This document shows positions 1-9,534 of a stretch of DNA of 37,812 nucleotides, one piece after another. Below the pieces are notes generated by a model that saw only the letters and a program-made list of their open reading frames with translations, ran no database searches and was not told where the DNA came from. This DNA is from Flavobacteriaceae bacterium (GTDB taxonomy: Bacteria > Bacteroidota > Bacteroidia > Flavobacteriales > Flavobacteriaceae), in contig JALRDC010000044.1 of the NCBI GenBank assembly GCA_023262245.1, positions 1 through 37,812 of the forward strand, in the 5' to 3' direction. Within the stretch, counting starts at the first letter, position 1, and every line of letters begins with the position of its first letter. Made by a program: the position numbers and the translations under genes.

Positions 1-1
1 A

Positions 2-3000
2 AATGGAGTGCCTCTTCCAGGAGCAAATGTTGTAATCGAAGGAACCACGCAAGGAGTTTCTACAGATTTTGATGGAAATTACAGTATTGCTGCTTCTCAA
101 GGAGATAACTTGGTTTTTAGTTTTGTGGGTTATTCCAATCAAATTGTTACGGTAGGTAACAGTTCTCAAATCAATGTTCAATTACAGCCTGATAATACCT
201 TGGAGGAAGTAGTAGTTACTGCTTTGGGGATTAAAAGAAATACCAAAGCTGTGGGATATTCGGTAACTCAAGTTGGTGGCGAAGAAATTAATACCATAAA
301 GAATACCAATGCTATCAACGCTCTACAGGGAAAAATTGCAGGAGTTCAAATTACAGGAAACGCCGCTGGTGCAAAGGGTTCTTCCCGTGTTATTATCCGA
401 GGTAACAGCTCCCTTAGTGGAAACAATCAGCCTTTATATGTTGTTGATGGAATTACGATCAATAATTCAAATTTAGGTTCCGCTGGAGTTTGGGGTGGAG
501 CTGATTCAGGAGATGGTGTTTCTGCACTTAATCCAGACGAGGTAGAATCGGTATCAGTACTAAAAGGTGGAGCTGCAGCAGCTCTTTATGGGTCTCGAGC
601 ATCCAATGGTGTGATTTTGATTACAACTAAATCAGGGTCGTCATCAGAAGGACTGGGAGTGGAGTTGAGCAGTTCTATTCAATTTGACGATATTAAAAAC
701 GACCCCTATGATCCACAAACAACTTATGGTCAGGGACGTGATTATTCTACAAGCTCTGACAATATTGATACCTACGCAAACTGGGGATTACCGCTAAACG
801 GTTCTTCTGTTGAACAGTGGGATGGCGTCTCACGACCTTATTCATACAAGGGTAATAATCTGGAAAAATTTTATAAATCAGGTGAGACCTATATCAATAC
901 TATTGCGCTTTCCAATAGTACAGATCGTTCGAATATGCGTCTTTCATTTTCAAATTTGCAGAATACAGACATCATCCCTAATTCAACCTTAGAGAGAAAC
1001 ACCTTAGGGTTAAATATGTCCCAACAGTTTGGAGATTTTTCTGCAACTGTAAATGTGAAATATATTAATGATGATTCTGTAGGAGCACCACGACTCTCCG
1101 ATTCTCCAGGAAATGCAAACTTTGGAATTCGGTTATTTGCACCTTCTATTGATGTTAACGACATGTTAGGAGAAGGAGGTTTAGGGACCAATGCAGACCG
1201 AACTGAATTTAGAACTAGTGATAATACCTATTCACAAAATCCCTGGTTCGCAGCCTATCAATTTTTTAATAATTCTGTAAGGGAACGATTCATTGGTTCT
1301 GCAGAAGTCCGCTGGGATATTAAGGAATTTTTATATCTCACAGGACGTTTTGGGTCTGACAGATTCGATTATCGAAGAACTTCGGGAACACCCTATGGAA
1401 CAGCTTATCAGCCATTAGGCAGCATGTCTGAATATTCGTTAACAAATATTCAAAGTGATGGAGATTTATTTATAGGAACCAACAATCTAAGCCTAGTTAA
1501 TGATTTAACCCTAACAGCTTTTGCAGGTGTAGGGAAAAATTATCAGAAAGCTGAGTCTGTTACTGCAAATGGAGGAAACTTTATCGTACCCTTCCTATAT
1601 ACAGTAAAAAATACTCAAAATCAAAGTACAGGATATGGTTTTAATGAACGTAAAATTAACTCCGCCTATGGTTCAGCAGAATTGGGATATAAAGAGGCTC
1701 TTTATTTTACTTTTACAGCAAGAAACGACTGGTTTTCAACCCTTTCACTTCCTAATAAGACAACCCCAAACAACGACCTTTATACTTCCGCTAGTTTGAG
1801 TTTAGTCCTCAGTGATCTGGTAAACTTGCCAGAGGCGTTTACCTTTTTGAAGTTTAGAGGAGGGTATTCTCAAGTAGCAGGAGGAGCAAATAGTCCCTAT
1901 TCACTCAACCTTACCTACGGAATTTATGGTCAAGGGCACCAAGGTGCTTCCTTGGGAAATATATCAAACAATTCCATTCCAAATGAAAACATCACTCCCT
2001 TTGAAAAGGATGAAACCGAGGTCGGATTTGACTTACGTATGTTTGATAACAGAGCGTCAATAGATTTTACCTATTATAGTAACACAACAGATGGGGATAT
2101 TGTAGGAGTAAGTGCCTCTCCAACTTCTGGTTATGGTAGTGCACTGGCAAACTTGGGAGTAATTACCAATAAAGGGATTGAAGTGTTGTTAAATTTACGC
2201 CCTGTTCAGTTAGATGATTTCGCTTGGGACTTTACTTTTAATTACTCAAACAATACCTCAGAAATAGTTTCAACTAACGATACAGGAACCAATATCTCAC
2301 TTGATGAACCGCGATCTAGAAATCTAAGGGTAACACATATCGTTGGAGAACAATACGGTGCCTTATATGGAACTAGTTACAATCGAGATCCTCAAGGTAG
2401 AATAGTACATGACATTGATCCAGACGGAACTCCCATTCCTCAAATTGGAGACCGCAAAATTTTAGGTTTTGGAGTAGCTCCAGTTTCCGTGGGATTGACC
2501 AATAGTTTCCGATATAAAAACTTCAACTTAAGCTTTTTAATTGAAGGTAAAAACGGAGGGCAAATTTATTCAGGAACCAATGCATTGGCAAAATATTTTG
2601 GAGTTCATAAAGCTACAATTGATGCTGATGGACGTGAAAATGGATTTACTGTTTCTGGAGTAGATGCCAACGGGACGGCTTTTACGAAGACTATTGCCCC
2701 AGAAAGGATAGAAGATTATTGGAGAAGAACCTATAGCATAGCAGAAGAAGCAATTTACGACTCAAATTATTTGAGGTTACGTCAGTTTTCTTTAGGATAT
2801 AACTTCCCAAGGAGTCTCCTCAATGATACCTTCATTAGAAATGCCTCCATATCCTTCATAGCAAGAAATTTATTTTTCTTACAAAACAGCGTTGAAAATG
2901 TTGATCCAGAGTCTGGATATAATGTAAGTAATTCTCAAGGCTTGGAATGGTTTGGTCTCCCTGTACCAAGGAGCATAGGACTGAATATAAACCTTAAATT

Positions 3001-3004
3001 TTAA
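2..3004 (+). CDS. SusC/RagA-family TonB-linked outer membrane protein (5' truncated by window edge)
   Basis: N-terminal carboxypeptidase-regulatory-like domain (GVSTDFDGNYSI...), EEVVVTALGIKRNTKAVGYSVTQV, plug GKIAGVQITG, DGITINNSN and VLKGGAAAALYGSRASNGVILITTK motifs; directly followed by SusD. Reading frame is open to the window start. Confidence 0.96.
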   Translation, partial: NGVPLPGANVVIEGTTQGVSTDFDGNYSIAASQGDNLVFSFVGYSNQIVTVGNSSQINVQLQPDNTLEEVVVTALGIKRNTKAVGYSVTQVGGEEINTIKNTNAINALQGKIAGVQITGNAAGAKGSSRVIIRGNSSLSGNNQPLYVVDGITINNSNLGSAGVWGGADSGDGVSALNPDEVESVSVLKGGAAAALYGSRASNGVILITTKSGSSSEGLGVELSSSIQFDDIKNDPYDPQTTYGQGRDYSTSSDNIDTYANWGLPLNGSSVEQWDGVSRPYSYKGNNLEKFYKSGETYINTIALSNSTDRSNMRLSFSNLQNTDIIPNSTLERNTLGLNMSQQFGDFSATVNVKYINDDSVGAPRLSDSPGNANFGIRLFAPSIDVNDMLGEGGLGTNADRTEFRTSDNTYSQNPWFAAYQFFNNSVRERFIGSAEVRWDIKEFLYLTGRFGSDRFDYRRTSGTPYGTAYQPLGSMSEYSLTNIQSDGDLFIGTNNLSLVNDLTLTAFAGVGKNYQKAESVTANGGNFIVPFLYTVKNTQNQSTGYGFNERKINSAYGSAELGYKEALYFTFTARNDWFSTLSLPNKTTPNNDLYTSASLSLVLSDLVNLPEAFTFLKFRGGYSQVAGGANSPYSLNLTYGIYGQGHQGASLGNISNNSIPNENITPFEKDETEVGFDLRMFDNRASIDFTYYSNTTDGDIVGVSASPTSGYGSALANLGVITNKGIEVLLNLRPVQLDDFAWDFTFNYSNNTSEIVSTNDTGTNISLDEPRSRNLRVTHIVGEQYGALYGTSYNRDPQGRIVHDIDPDGTPIPQIGDRKILGFGVAPVSVGLTNSFRYKNFNLSFLIEGKNGGQIYSGTNALAKYFGVHKATIDADGRENGFTVSGVDANGTAFTKTIAPERIEDYWRRTYSIAEEAIYDSNYLRLRQFSLGYNFPRSLLNDTFIRNASISFIARNLFFLQNSVENVDPESGYNVSNSQGLEWFGLPVPRSIGLNINLKF

Positions 3005-4507
3005 ATGAAAATGAAAAAAGTAATCACCACATTTAGTTTGCTTAGTATCCTTTTGATCTCTTGTGATTTTGATAAAGGGTTTGAAGAATTAAATATCGAT
3101 CCGACCAAAGCAGCTCAATTGGACGTTAACAACAAATTTGCTTCGGTCTTTCTAAGAACTTCTGGAGGGCGCTATGAGAATTGGAGAGCGAGTTTGATCT
3201 ATTCTTCTTGTATTATCCAACACATAGCCTCAACAGCCACTTATTGGTCTGGAAATTTTTACACACGAAATGAGGATTATGCAACCTCACTTTTTGATCG
3301 AGGATATCCCGAACAAGTAAAAGAAATTGAAGATATTATTTTTCAATTAAATGAAGAAGGAAATTCAGGAACTGCTATGGGAATAGCCAGAATTTGGAGA
3401 GTAGTTATTTATCATAGATTGACAGATTTATATGGCGATATTCCCTACTCTGAAGCAGGAAAAGGTTATATAGATGGGATTTTAAAGCCGCAATACGATG
3501 CACAACAAGACATCTATATGGATATGTTAGCAGAACTTGAGGCTGCTACTGGACAACTAGGTCAGGACACTCTTGGCGTTTCTGATCTTGTCTTTCAGGG
3601 AGATACGGATAAATGGAGAAAGTTTGCCAATTCCTTAATGCTCCGCTTGGCCATGCGATTGACCAAAGTAGATCCAGGAAATGCTCAAAGTTGGGCATCA
3701 AAGGCTATTGCGGCCGGAACCATGTCCTCAAACGATGATATCAGTTTTATTCAACATACAACTGGTCCTGGAGGAATCAACAGAAATGGTCATGGAGAAG
3801 TTTTTACTGCTGATGGAAACCCAAGACTTGCTCGTACTTTTGTGGATTTTCTTCAGGGAGATCCTAGACTACCCATTTTAGGAGCTCGCCGAAGTGACGG
3901 CAGTACTAACCCAGATGATCTGATTGGTTTGCCTAGCGGTCTTACAACAGGGGCTTTGGAGACAAAATACGGTACAAAGTCCTCAGACTATGCAGAACCC
4001 AACCGCAATGTGATAACTGGTGAAGATGCCCCTATGGTGTTCCAAACCTATGCAGAAATTGAATTCTTAAAGGCAGAAGCAGCCCTAAGGGGGTGGTACA
4101 ATGGAGATGTTAAAGCGCATTACGAAAATGGAGTAAAAGCGGCGATGCAGATGCTTTCAAAATTATATCCTAATGCTAATGAAATTTCTGATGCTCAAGT
4201 GGCGGATTATCTCGCTGCACGACCATTTGATATGGATAACGCGATGAAAATGATTCATGAACAATATTGGGTGGTTACCTTCTTAAATGAGTATGAAGCA
4301 TTTGCCAATTGGAGAAGAACTGGATTTCCTGAACTACAACCCTACGGAGGAGAGGCAGTTTACGATGGAAATGTAACGCAAGGTACCATTCCCAGAAGGC
4401 TAATATATCCTAATGGAGAATCAAGTACGAATCCTGAAAGTTTTGCAGCGGCTCTTGCTCGTCAAGGGCAAAATGAATTTACTACCAGAGTATGGTGGGA
4501 TCAATAA
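3005..4507 (+). CDS. SusD/RagB-family starch-binding-like outer membrane lipoprotein
   Basis: Lipoprotein signal (LLSILLISCDF), SusD-type TPR-like composition (TDLYGDIPYSEA, YAEIEFLKAEAALRGW), immediately downstream of SusC. Confidence 0.95.
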   Translation: MKMKKVITTFSLLSILLISCDFDKGFEELNIDPTKAAQLDVNNKFASVFLRTSGGRYENWRASLIYSSCIIQHIASTATYWSGNFYTRNEDYATSLFDRGYPEQVKEIEDIIFQLNEEGNSGTAMGIARIWRVVIYHRLTDLYGDIPYSEAGKGYIDGILKPQYDAQQDIYMDMLAELEAATGQLGQDTLGVSDLVFQGDTDKWRKFANSLMLRLAMRLTKVDPGNAQSWASKAIAAGTMSSNDDISFIQHTTGPGGINRNGHGEVFTADGNPRLARTFVDFLQGDPRLPILGARRSDGSTNPDDLIGLPSGLTTGALETKYGTKSSDYAEPNRNVITGEDAPMVFQTYAEIEFLKAEAALRGWYNGDVKAHYENGVKAAMQMLSKLYPNANEISDAQVADYLAARPFDMDNAMKMIHEQYWVVTFLNEYEAFANWRRTGFPELQPYGGEAVYDGNVTQGTIPRRLIYPNGESSTNPESFAAALARQGQNEFTTRVWWDQ

Positions 4508-4527
4508 ATATTAATTTTTTAATAAGA

Positions 4528-4557
4528 GAAAGAGGATTTTTATCCTCTTTCTTTTTT
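4528..4557 (+). terminator. Rho-independent terminator of the susCD operon
   Basis: GAAAGAGGAT-TTTT-ATCCTCTTTC perfect 10-bp stem followed by TTTTTT. Confidence 0.9.
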
Positions 4558-4705
4558 ATTGACCACGTATAAATCCCAAGAACTCCATACATTTTTAGAA
4601 GATTCTAAACATTTTTTACTTCGTCCATAATCCCGGAATTTTTGGAAGTTCTGTATTGATGCTCTATAGTACCAGGATTGCCGTATTTGTTATTGTACAT
4701 CAATT

Positions 4706-4742
4706 GTTAGCACCTCTAGGATAGGTGTAACTCCTTTTTTTA
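4706..4742 (+). terminator. Second terminator-like hairpin in the susD-xylB intergenic region
   Basis: GTTA(G)CACCT-CTAGGAT-AGGTGTAAC stem with one bulged G, followed by TCCTTTTTTT. Confidence 0.6.
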
Positions 4743-4855
4743 TTGAGCTTTTTTCATGAGTTACAAAAGAAAGGACAACTAACTTTTAGTTATATTTAAA
4801 CATAATAAGCTTTTAAAAATGTCACTTGTAAACCATAAAATTATTTTTTCGTCTT

Positions 4856-6352
4856 ATGAATAGTAGTTTTTATATTGGTTATGATATAGGAAGCTCTTCA
4901 GTGAAAGTTGCACTTGTAAATGCTCAAACAAACAGACAGTTTGCATTAGTTTCTGAGCCAAAGCGAGAGATGAAAATCCATGCTGAAAAAGCAGGTTGGG
5001 CAGAACAAGATCCTCAAAAGTGGTGGAAGTATTTATGTAAGGCAACCCGTCGAATTTTAACTGAAAATAAAATAGATTCCAAACAAATTTTAGCGATAGG
5101 CATTTCATATCAAATGCATGGATTGGTTGTGGTAGATGCACAAGGTAAGCTATTACGAGATTCTATAATTTGGTGTGATAGCAGGGCAGTAGCTATTGGT
5201 GATCAAGCGGCACTAAGTATAGGGGTAAGTCGCTACGGAAAACACTTACTTAATGCCCCGGGAAATTTTACTGCTTCCAAATTAAAATGGGTAAAAGAAA
5301 ACGAAGAAGCTGTTTATAATAAAATTGCACATTACATGCTCCCAGGAGATTATATTGCCTATCAGTTAACTGGGGACATTGTAACAACTCCCAATGGACT
5401 TTCCGAGGGAATGCTTTGGGATTATCACGACAAAAAAGTAGCAGATTGGTTATTGAAGCATTATGGTATAAATCCAAAACTCACCCCTGATCTAGTAGCA
5501 AATTTTCAAGAGCAAGGGCGTGTTTCCAAGAAAGGAGCTACGGAATCAGGTTTGCCAGAAGGGATCCCTATTCGATACCGAGCTGGGGATCAACCCAATA
5601 ATGCGCTAGCGTTAAACGTACTTAATCCTAATGAAGTAGCGGCAACAGGAGGCACTTCAGGGGTCTTGTTTGCGGTGTCTGAACAAAACACCTCTAAGGA
5701 ATTTTCAAGAGTAAATCATTTTGCTCATGTAAACTATACGGATCAAAACCCTGTTGTGGGAACTTTGCTTTGTGTAAATGGAGCAGGTATTCAATACAGT
5801 TGGTTGAGGTCCATAACACAGATAGAGAATTTTGAACAAATGAACGCATTGGCGGGCCAGGCAAAGGTTGGCAGTGAAGGATTGATAAACCTTCCTTTTG
5901 GAAATGGTAGTGAACGTATGTTAAACAACCGAAATGTAGGAGCTCATTTTTGCAACTTAAATCTTAATTTACATCAGCAGGAACATCTGTGTCGTGCTGC
6001 CCTAGAGGGTGTTGCTTTTTCTTTTGCCTATGGGATGGAAATCATGAAAGAAGATGGTTTAAATGCCAAGGTCATAAGGGCTGGGAATGACAATCTTTTT
6101 CAGTCTGAGATTTTTGCTTCAACACTTGCTACAATAATAAATCAACCCCTCGAAATTTATAATACCACTGGTGCTGTTGGTGCTGCTCGAGCAGCTGGAC
6201 TAAATAAAGATGGGCTGGACCTGCTTGGCAAGAGTATGAATGATTTTGATAAGGTTGCAGAAGTAGAACCCAATTCCCATCCCCAAGTTTATCAACAAGC
6301 TTATATTAAATGGAAAACCGAATTAGAAAATCAATTAAAAACAGTGAAATGA
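4856..6352 (+). CDS. xylB: Xylulokinase (FGGY carbohydrate kinase)
   Basis: [56 protein letters not shown] overlap with xylose isomerase. Confidence 0.95.
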   Translation: MNSSFYIGYDIGSSSVKVALVNAQTNRQFALVSEPKREMKIHAEKAGWAEQDPQKWWKYLCKATRRILTENKIDSKQILAIGISYQMHGLVVVDAQGKLLRDSIIWCDSRAVAIGDQAALSIGVSRYGKHLLNAPGNFTASKLKWVKENEEAVYNKIAHYMLPGDYIAYQLTGDIVTTPNGLSEGMLWDYHDKKVADWLLKHYGINPKLTPDLVANFQEQGRVSKKGATESGLPEGIPIRYRAGDQPNNALALNVLNPNEVAATGGTSGVLFAVSEQNTSKEFSRVNHFAHVNYTDQNPVVGTLLCVNGAGIQYSWLRSITQIENFEQMNALAGQAKVGSEGLINLPFGNGSERMLNNRNVGAHFCNLNLNLHQQEHLCRAALEGVAFSFAYGMEIMKEDGLNAKVIRAGNDNLFQSEIFASTLATIINQPLEIYNTTGAVGAARAAGLNKDGLDLLGKSMNDFDKVAEVEPNSHPQVYQQAYIKWKTELENQLKTVK

Positions 6353-7674
6353 TACTAACAGGAGAAAAAGAATATTACAAAGGAGTGGGCGCCATAAAAT
6401 ATGAAGGAAAAGAATCCAACAACCCTTTAGCTTTCAAGTATTACAATCCAGAGCAACGGGTATTGGGAAAACCGATGCGCGAACATTTTAAATTTGCAGC
6501 AGCCTATTGGCACAGCTTCTGTGGTCAAGGAGGAGATCCTTTTGGACCTGGGACACAACAATTTCCATGGGATCAATCATCAGACCCTATGCAAAGAGCT
6601 TATGATAAAGCAGATGCTGCTTTCGAATTCATTACAAAAATGGGCTTTGACTATTTCTGTTTTCACGATATCGATTTGGTTGAGGAAGCAGCGAGTTTAA
6701 GCGAAACAGAAAAGCGATTGCATCAGATAGAAGAATACATCACTCAAAAGAAAAAAGATTCTGGAGTTAAAGTGCTGTGGGGAACAGCCAATTGTTTTTC
6801 AAACCCTGTATATATGAATGGAGCGGCAACCAATCCTGACTTTCAGGTGGTAGCTCGTGCAGGAGCTCAAATCAAAATGGCTCTAGACCTAACGATCGCT
6901 TTAGGCGGGGAAAATTATGTTTTTTGGGGCGGACGTGAAGGATATATGTCTTTATTGAATACCGATATGGGAAGGGAACTTGATCATCTAGCTCAAATGC
7001 TCTCCATGGCTAGAGATTATGGAAGAAAACAAGGATTTAAAGGTACCTTTTTTATTGAACCTAAACCTATGGAGCCCATGAAGCATCAATATGATTTTGA
7101 TGCAGCTACGGCTATTGGATTTTTAAAGAATTACGGTTTAGAAAAAGATTTTAAATTGAATATAGAAGTCAATCATGCAACCCTTGCTCAACATTCCTTT
7201 GAACACGAACTCTCTGTTGCTGCAAATGCCGGAATGCTTGGAAGTATTGATGCCAATAGAGGCGATTATCAAAACGGCTGGGACACCGATCAATTTCCTG
7301 TTAACTTATACGAGGTAACAGAAGCCATGTTGGTTTTTCTACAAGCAGGAGGCCTTCAAGGGGGAGGAATAAATTTTGATGCAAAAATTAGAAGAAACTC
7401 TACGGATTTAGAGGATATTTTTCATGCACATATCGGAGGTGCAGACACTTTTGCACGCGCCCTTTTAACAGCGGAGAACATCATCACTAATTCGCCATAT
7501 AAGGCTTTAAGAGAAGAACGGTATGCTTCCTTTGATAAAGGTCAAGGAAAATCCTTTGAAAAAGGAATCCTCTCCTTAGAGGAAATAGCAGAAATTGCTT
7601 TTAAAGGGGAGCCACCAAAACGAATTAGCGGTAAACAAGAACGTTTTGAAAACATCATCAATCAATTTTTATAA
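6349..7674 (+). CDS. xylA: Xylose isomerase
   Basis: [72 protein letters not shown]...GWDTDQFP. Start set at ATG 6349 (441 aa), overlapping the xylB stop (ATGA). Confidence 0.97.
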   Translation: MILTGEKEYYKGVGAIKYEGKESNNPLAFKYYNPEQRVLGKPMREHFKFAAAYWHSFCGQGGDPFGPGTQQFPWDQSSDPMQRAYDKADAAFEFITKMGFDYFCFHDIDLVEEAASLSETEKRLHQIEEYITQKKKDSGVKVLWGTANCFSNPVYMNGAATNPDFQVVARAGAQIKMALDLTIALGGENYVFWGGREGYMSLLNTDMGRELDHLAQMLSMARDYGRKQGFKGTFFIEPKPMEPMKHQYDFDAATAIGFLKNYGLEKDFKLNIEVNHATLAQHSFEHELSVAANAGMLGSIDANRGDYQNGWDTDQFPVNLYEVTEAMLVFLQAGGLQGGGINFDAKIRRNSTDLEDIFHAHIGGADTFARALLTAENIITNSPYKALREERYASFDKGQGKSFEKGILSLEEIAEIAFKGEPPKRISGKQERFENIINQFL

Positions 7675-7678
7675 AACA

Positions 7679-8704
7679 ATGTCAAAACAAATAGTCGTAT
7701 TCATTTTAAGCGTTATCTTTTTTTGGGGTTGTAATCAGAGTCAAAGAACTCAAAGAGAAATTATTGTAAAAGAAGGTATGGTTTGGATACCTACAGGAGT
7801 ATTTCAAATGGGAGGTAATAGTGAAGAAGCTCGGAAGGATGAATATCCTCAACACCCGGTTCAAGTGGACGGCTTTTGGATGGATCAAACAGAGGTGACC
7901 AATGCTGAATTTAAAAAATTTGTTGAAGCTACAGGTTATATCACTACGGCCGAAATAGCCCCTGATTGGGAAGAAATAAAAAAAGAACTGCCTCCAGGCA
8001 CACCAAAACCAGCAGATTCTCTATTGCAGGCAGCTTCATTGGTCTTTGAGGCAACCGAAGGGCCAGTAAATTTGAATGCTTATGATAGTTGGTGGAAATG
8101 GCAACCCAAAACCAGTTGGAAACAGCCAAAGGGACCTAAGAGTTCTATAGAAGGAAAAGAGAACCATCCCGTTGTTCATATTTCTTGGTATGACGCTCAA
8201 GCTTATGCAAAATGGGTGGGAAAAAGACTTCCAACAGAAGCTGAGTGGGAATGGGCGGCGCGAGGAGGAAAAAAAGAGGGGATTTATCCTTGGGGGAATG
8301 AGCAAGTAAATAAGGGAAAAGTCAAAACTAACTCGTGGGAGGGCAGCTTTCCTTATGAAAATAATCTTAGAGACCTCTTTTTTTATACAGCGCCTGTAGC
8401 TTCCTTTGAACCCAATCCTTTTGGACTCTATGATATGGCTGGAAATGTTTGGGAATGGTGTTCCGATTGGTATGCATATGACTACTATACAACACTAGCA
8501 GAGAAAAAAGTTGTTAATCCTCAAGGTCCAGATACGTCTTATGATCCTTACCAACCTTTTCTTAAACAAAAAGTCATGCGAGGTGGTTCTTTTTTGTGTA
8601 ACGATGCTTATTGCTCAGGATATCGAGTAGCGGCGAGAATGAAGTCATCACCCGACACAGGATTACAACACACCGGTTTTAGGCTAGTTAAAGATGCTGA
8701 ATAG
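7679..8704 (+). CDS. Formylglycine-generating enzyme / SUMF1-family sulfatase-modifying factor, predicted lipoprotein
   Basis: MVWIPTGVFQMGG, HPVVHISWYDAQAYAKWVGKRLPTEAEWEWAARGG, AGNVWEWCSDWY, and C-terminal GGSFLCNDAYCSGYRVAARMKSSPDTGLQHTGFR with both FGE-type cysteines; lipobox FFWGC. Start taken at ATG 7679 rather than the ORF-track start. Confidence 0.92.
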   Translation: MSKQIVVFILSVIFFWGCNQSQRTQREIIVKEGMVWIPTGVFQMGGNSEEARKDEYPQHPVQVDGFWMDQTEVTNAEFKKFVEATGYITTAEIAPDWEEIKKELPPGTPKPADSLLQAASLVFEATEGPVNLNAYDSWWKWQPKTSWKQPKGPKSSIEGKENHPVVHISWYDAQAYAKWVGKRLPTEAEWEWAARGGKKEGIYPWGNEQVNKGKVKTNSWEGSFPYENNLRDLFFYTAPVASFEPNPFGLYDMAGNVWEWCSDWYAYDYYTTLAEKKVVNPQGPDTSYDPYQPFLKQKVMRGGSFLCNDAYCSGYRVAARMKSSPDTGLQHTGFRLVKDAE

Positions 8705-8727
8705 TAAAGGTTGAAATAAGCAATAAG

Positions 8728-8751
8728 AAAATGACACAGTGTCATTTTTTT
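8728..8751. repeat. Palindrome with poly-T tail between FGE and etfB (terminator or operator)
   Basis: AAAATGACAC-A-GTGTCATTTT followed by TTT. Confidence 0.6.
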
Positions 8752-8777
8752 AATTAAATTCGTATCAAATCTATTGT

Positions 8778-9524
8778 ATGAACGTATTAGTTTGCATTAG
8801 CAACGTCCCGGACACTACTTCTAAAATTAACTTTAAAGAGGAGAACACTTCATTTGAAACTCAAGGGGTTCAATTCATCATCAATCCTAATGATGAATTT
8901 GGATTGACCCGTGCAGTGTGGCTCCAACAAAAGGAAGCTGCTAAAGTAACAGTTATAACTGTTGGAGATGCTTCTTGTGAACCCATTTTAAGAAAATGTC
9001 TTGCCATTGGAGCAGACCAAGCTGTTCGTATTGATCTCCAACCTCAAGACGGTTTTGAAGTTGCGGCTCAATTGACGGCTTTTTGTCAAACCAATGCTTA
9101 TGATTTGATCATCACAGGCAGAGAATCTATTGACTACAATGGCGGAATGGTAGGTGGTATGCTCGCAACAAATTTGAACATGCCGTATTTAGCAAATTGC
9201 ATTCAATTGGAGATTGAAGGAGTTGATTTACAATTGCAGAGAGAAATAGATGGAGGAAAAGAAAGTTTACAAGCAAACCTTCCCATTGTGATTGGAGCCC
9301 AAAAAGGATTGGTAGAAGAGAAAGATCTAATTATTCCAAACATGAGAGGGATTATGCAAGCAAGACAAAAATCGCTGGAGGTCATAGCACCAATTGAAAC
9401 TGAAGCTGCAACCACAGTTGAGGTTTTTGAAAAACCCCCGGAAAAAGGCCCGGTCAAATTGGTTGATGCAAATGATATTGACGGTTTAATAGATTTATTA
9501 GAAAAAGAAGCAAAAGTGCTTTAA
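8778..9524 (+). CDS. etfB: Electron transfer flavoprotein beta subunit
   Basis: MNVLVCISNVPDTTSKINF, NPNDEFGLTRAVWL, DLIITGRESIDYNGGMVGGMLA. Confidence 0.96.
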   Translation: MNVLVCISNVPDTTSKINFKEENTSFETQGVQFIINPNDEFGLTRAVWLQQKEAAKVTVITVGDASCEPILRKCLAIGADQAVRIDLQPQDGFEVAAQLTAFCQTNAYDLIITGRESIDYNGGMVGGMLATNLNMPYLANCIQLEIEGVDLQLQREIDGGKESLQANLPIVIGAQKGLVEEKDLIIPNMRGIMQARQKSLEVIAPIETEAATTVEVFEKPPEKGPVKLVDANDIDGLIDLLEKEAKVL

Positions 9525-9534
9525 ACTAAGAATT

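Noticed and set aside
889-1191. 100-aa minus-strand ORF inside SusC
   Set aside because: Shadow ORF within a clear SusC coding region, no recognisable domain.
9203-9457. 84-aa minus-strand ORF in etfB
   Set aside because: Antisense to strongly supported etfB; no start context or domain.
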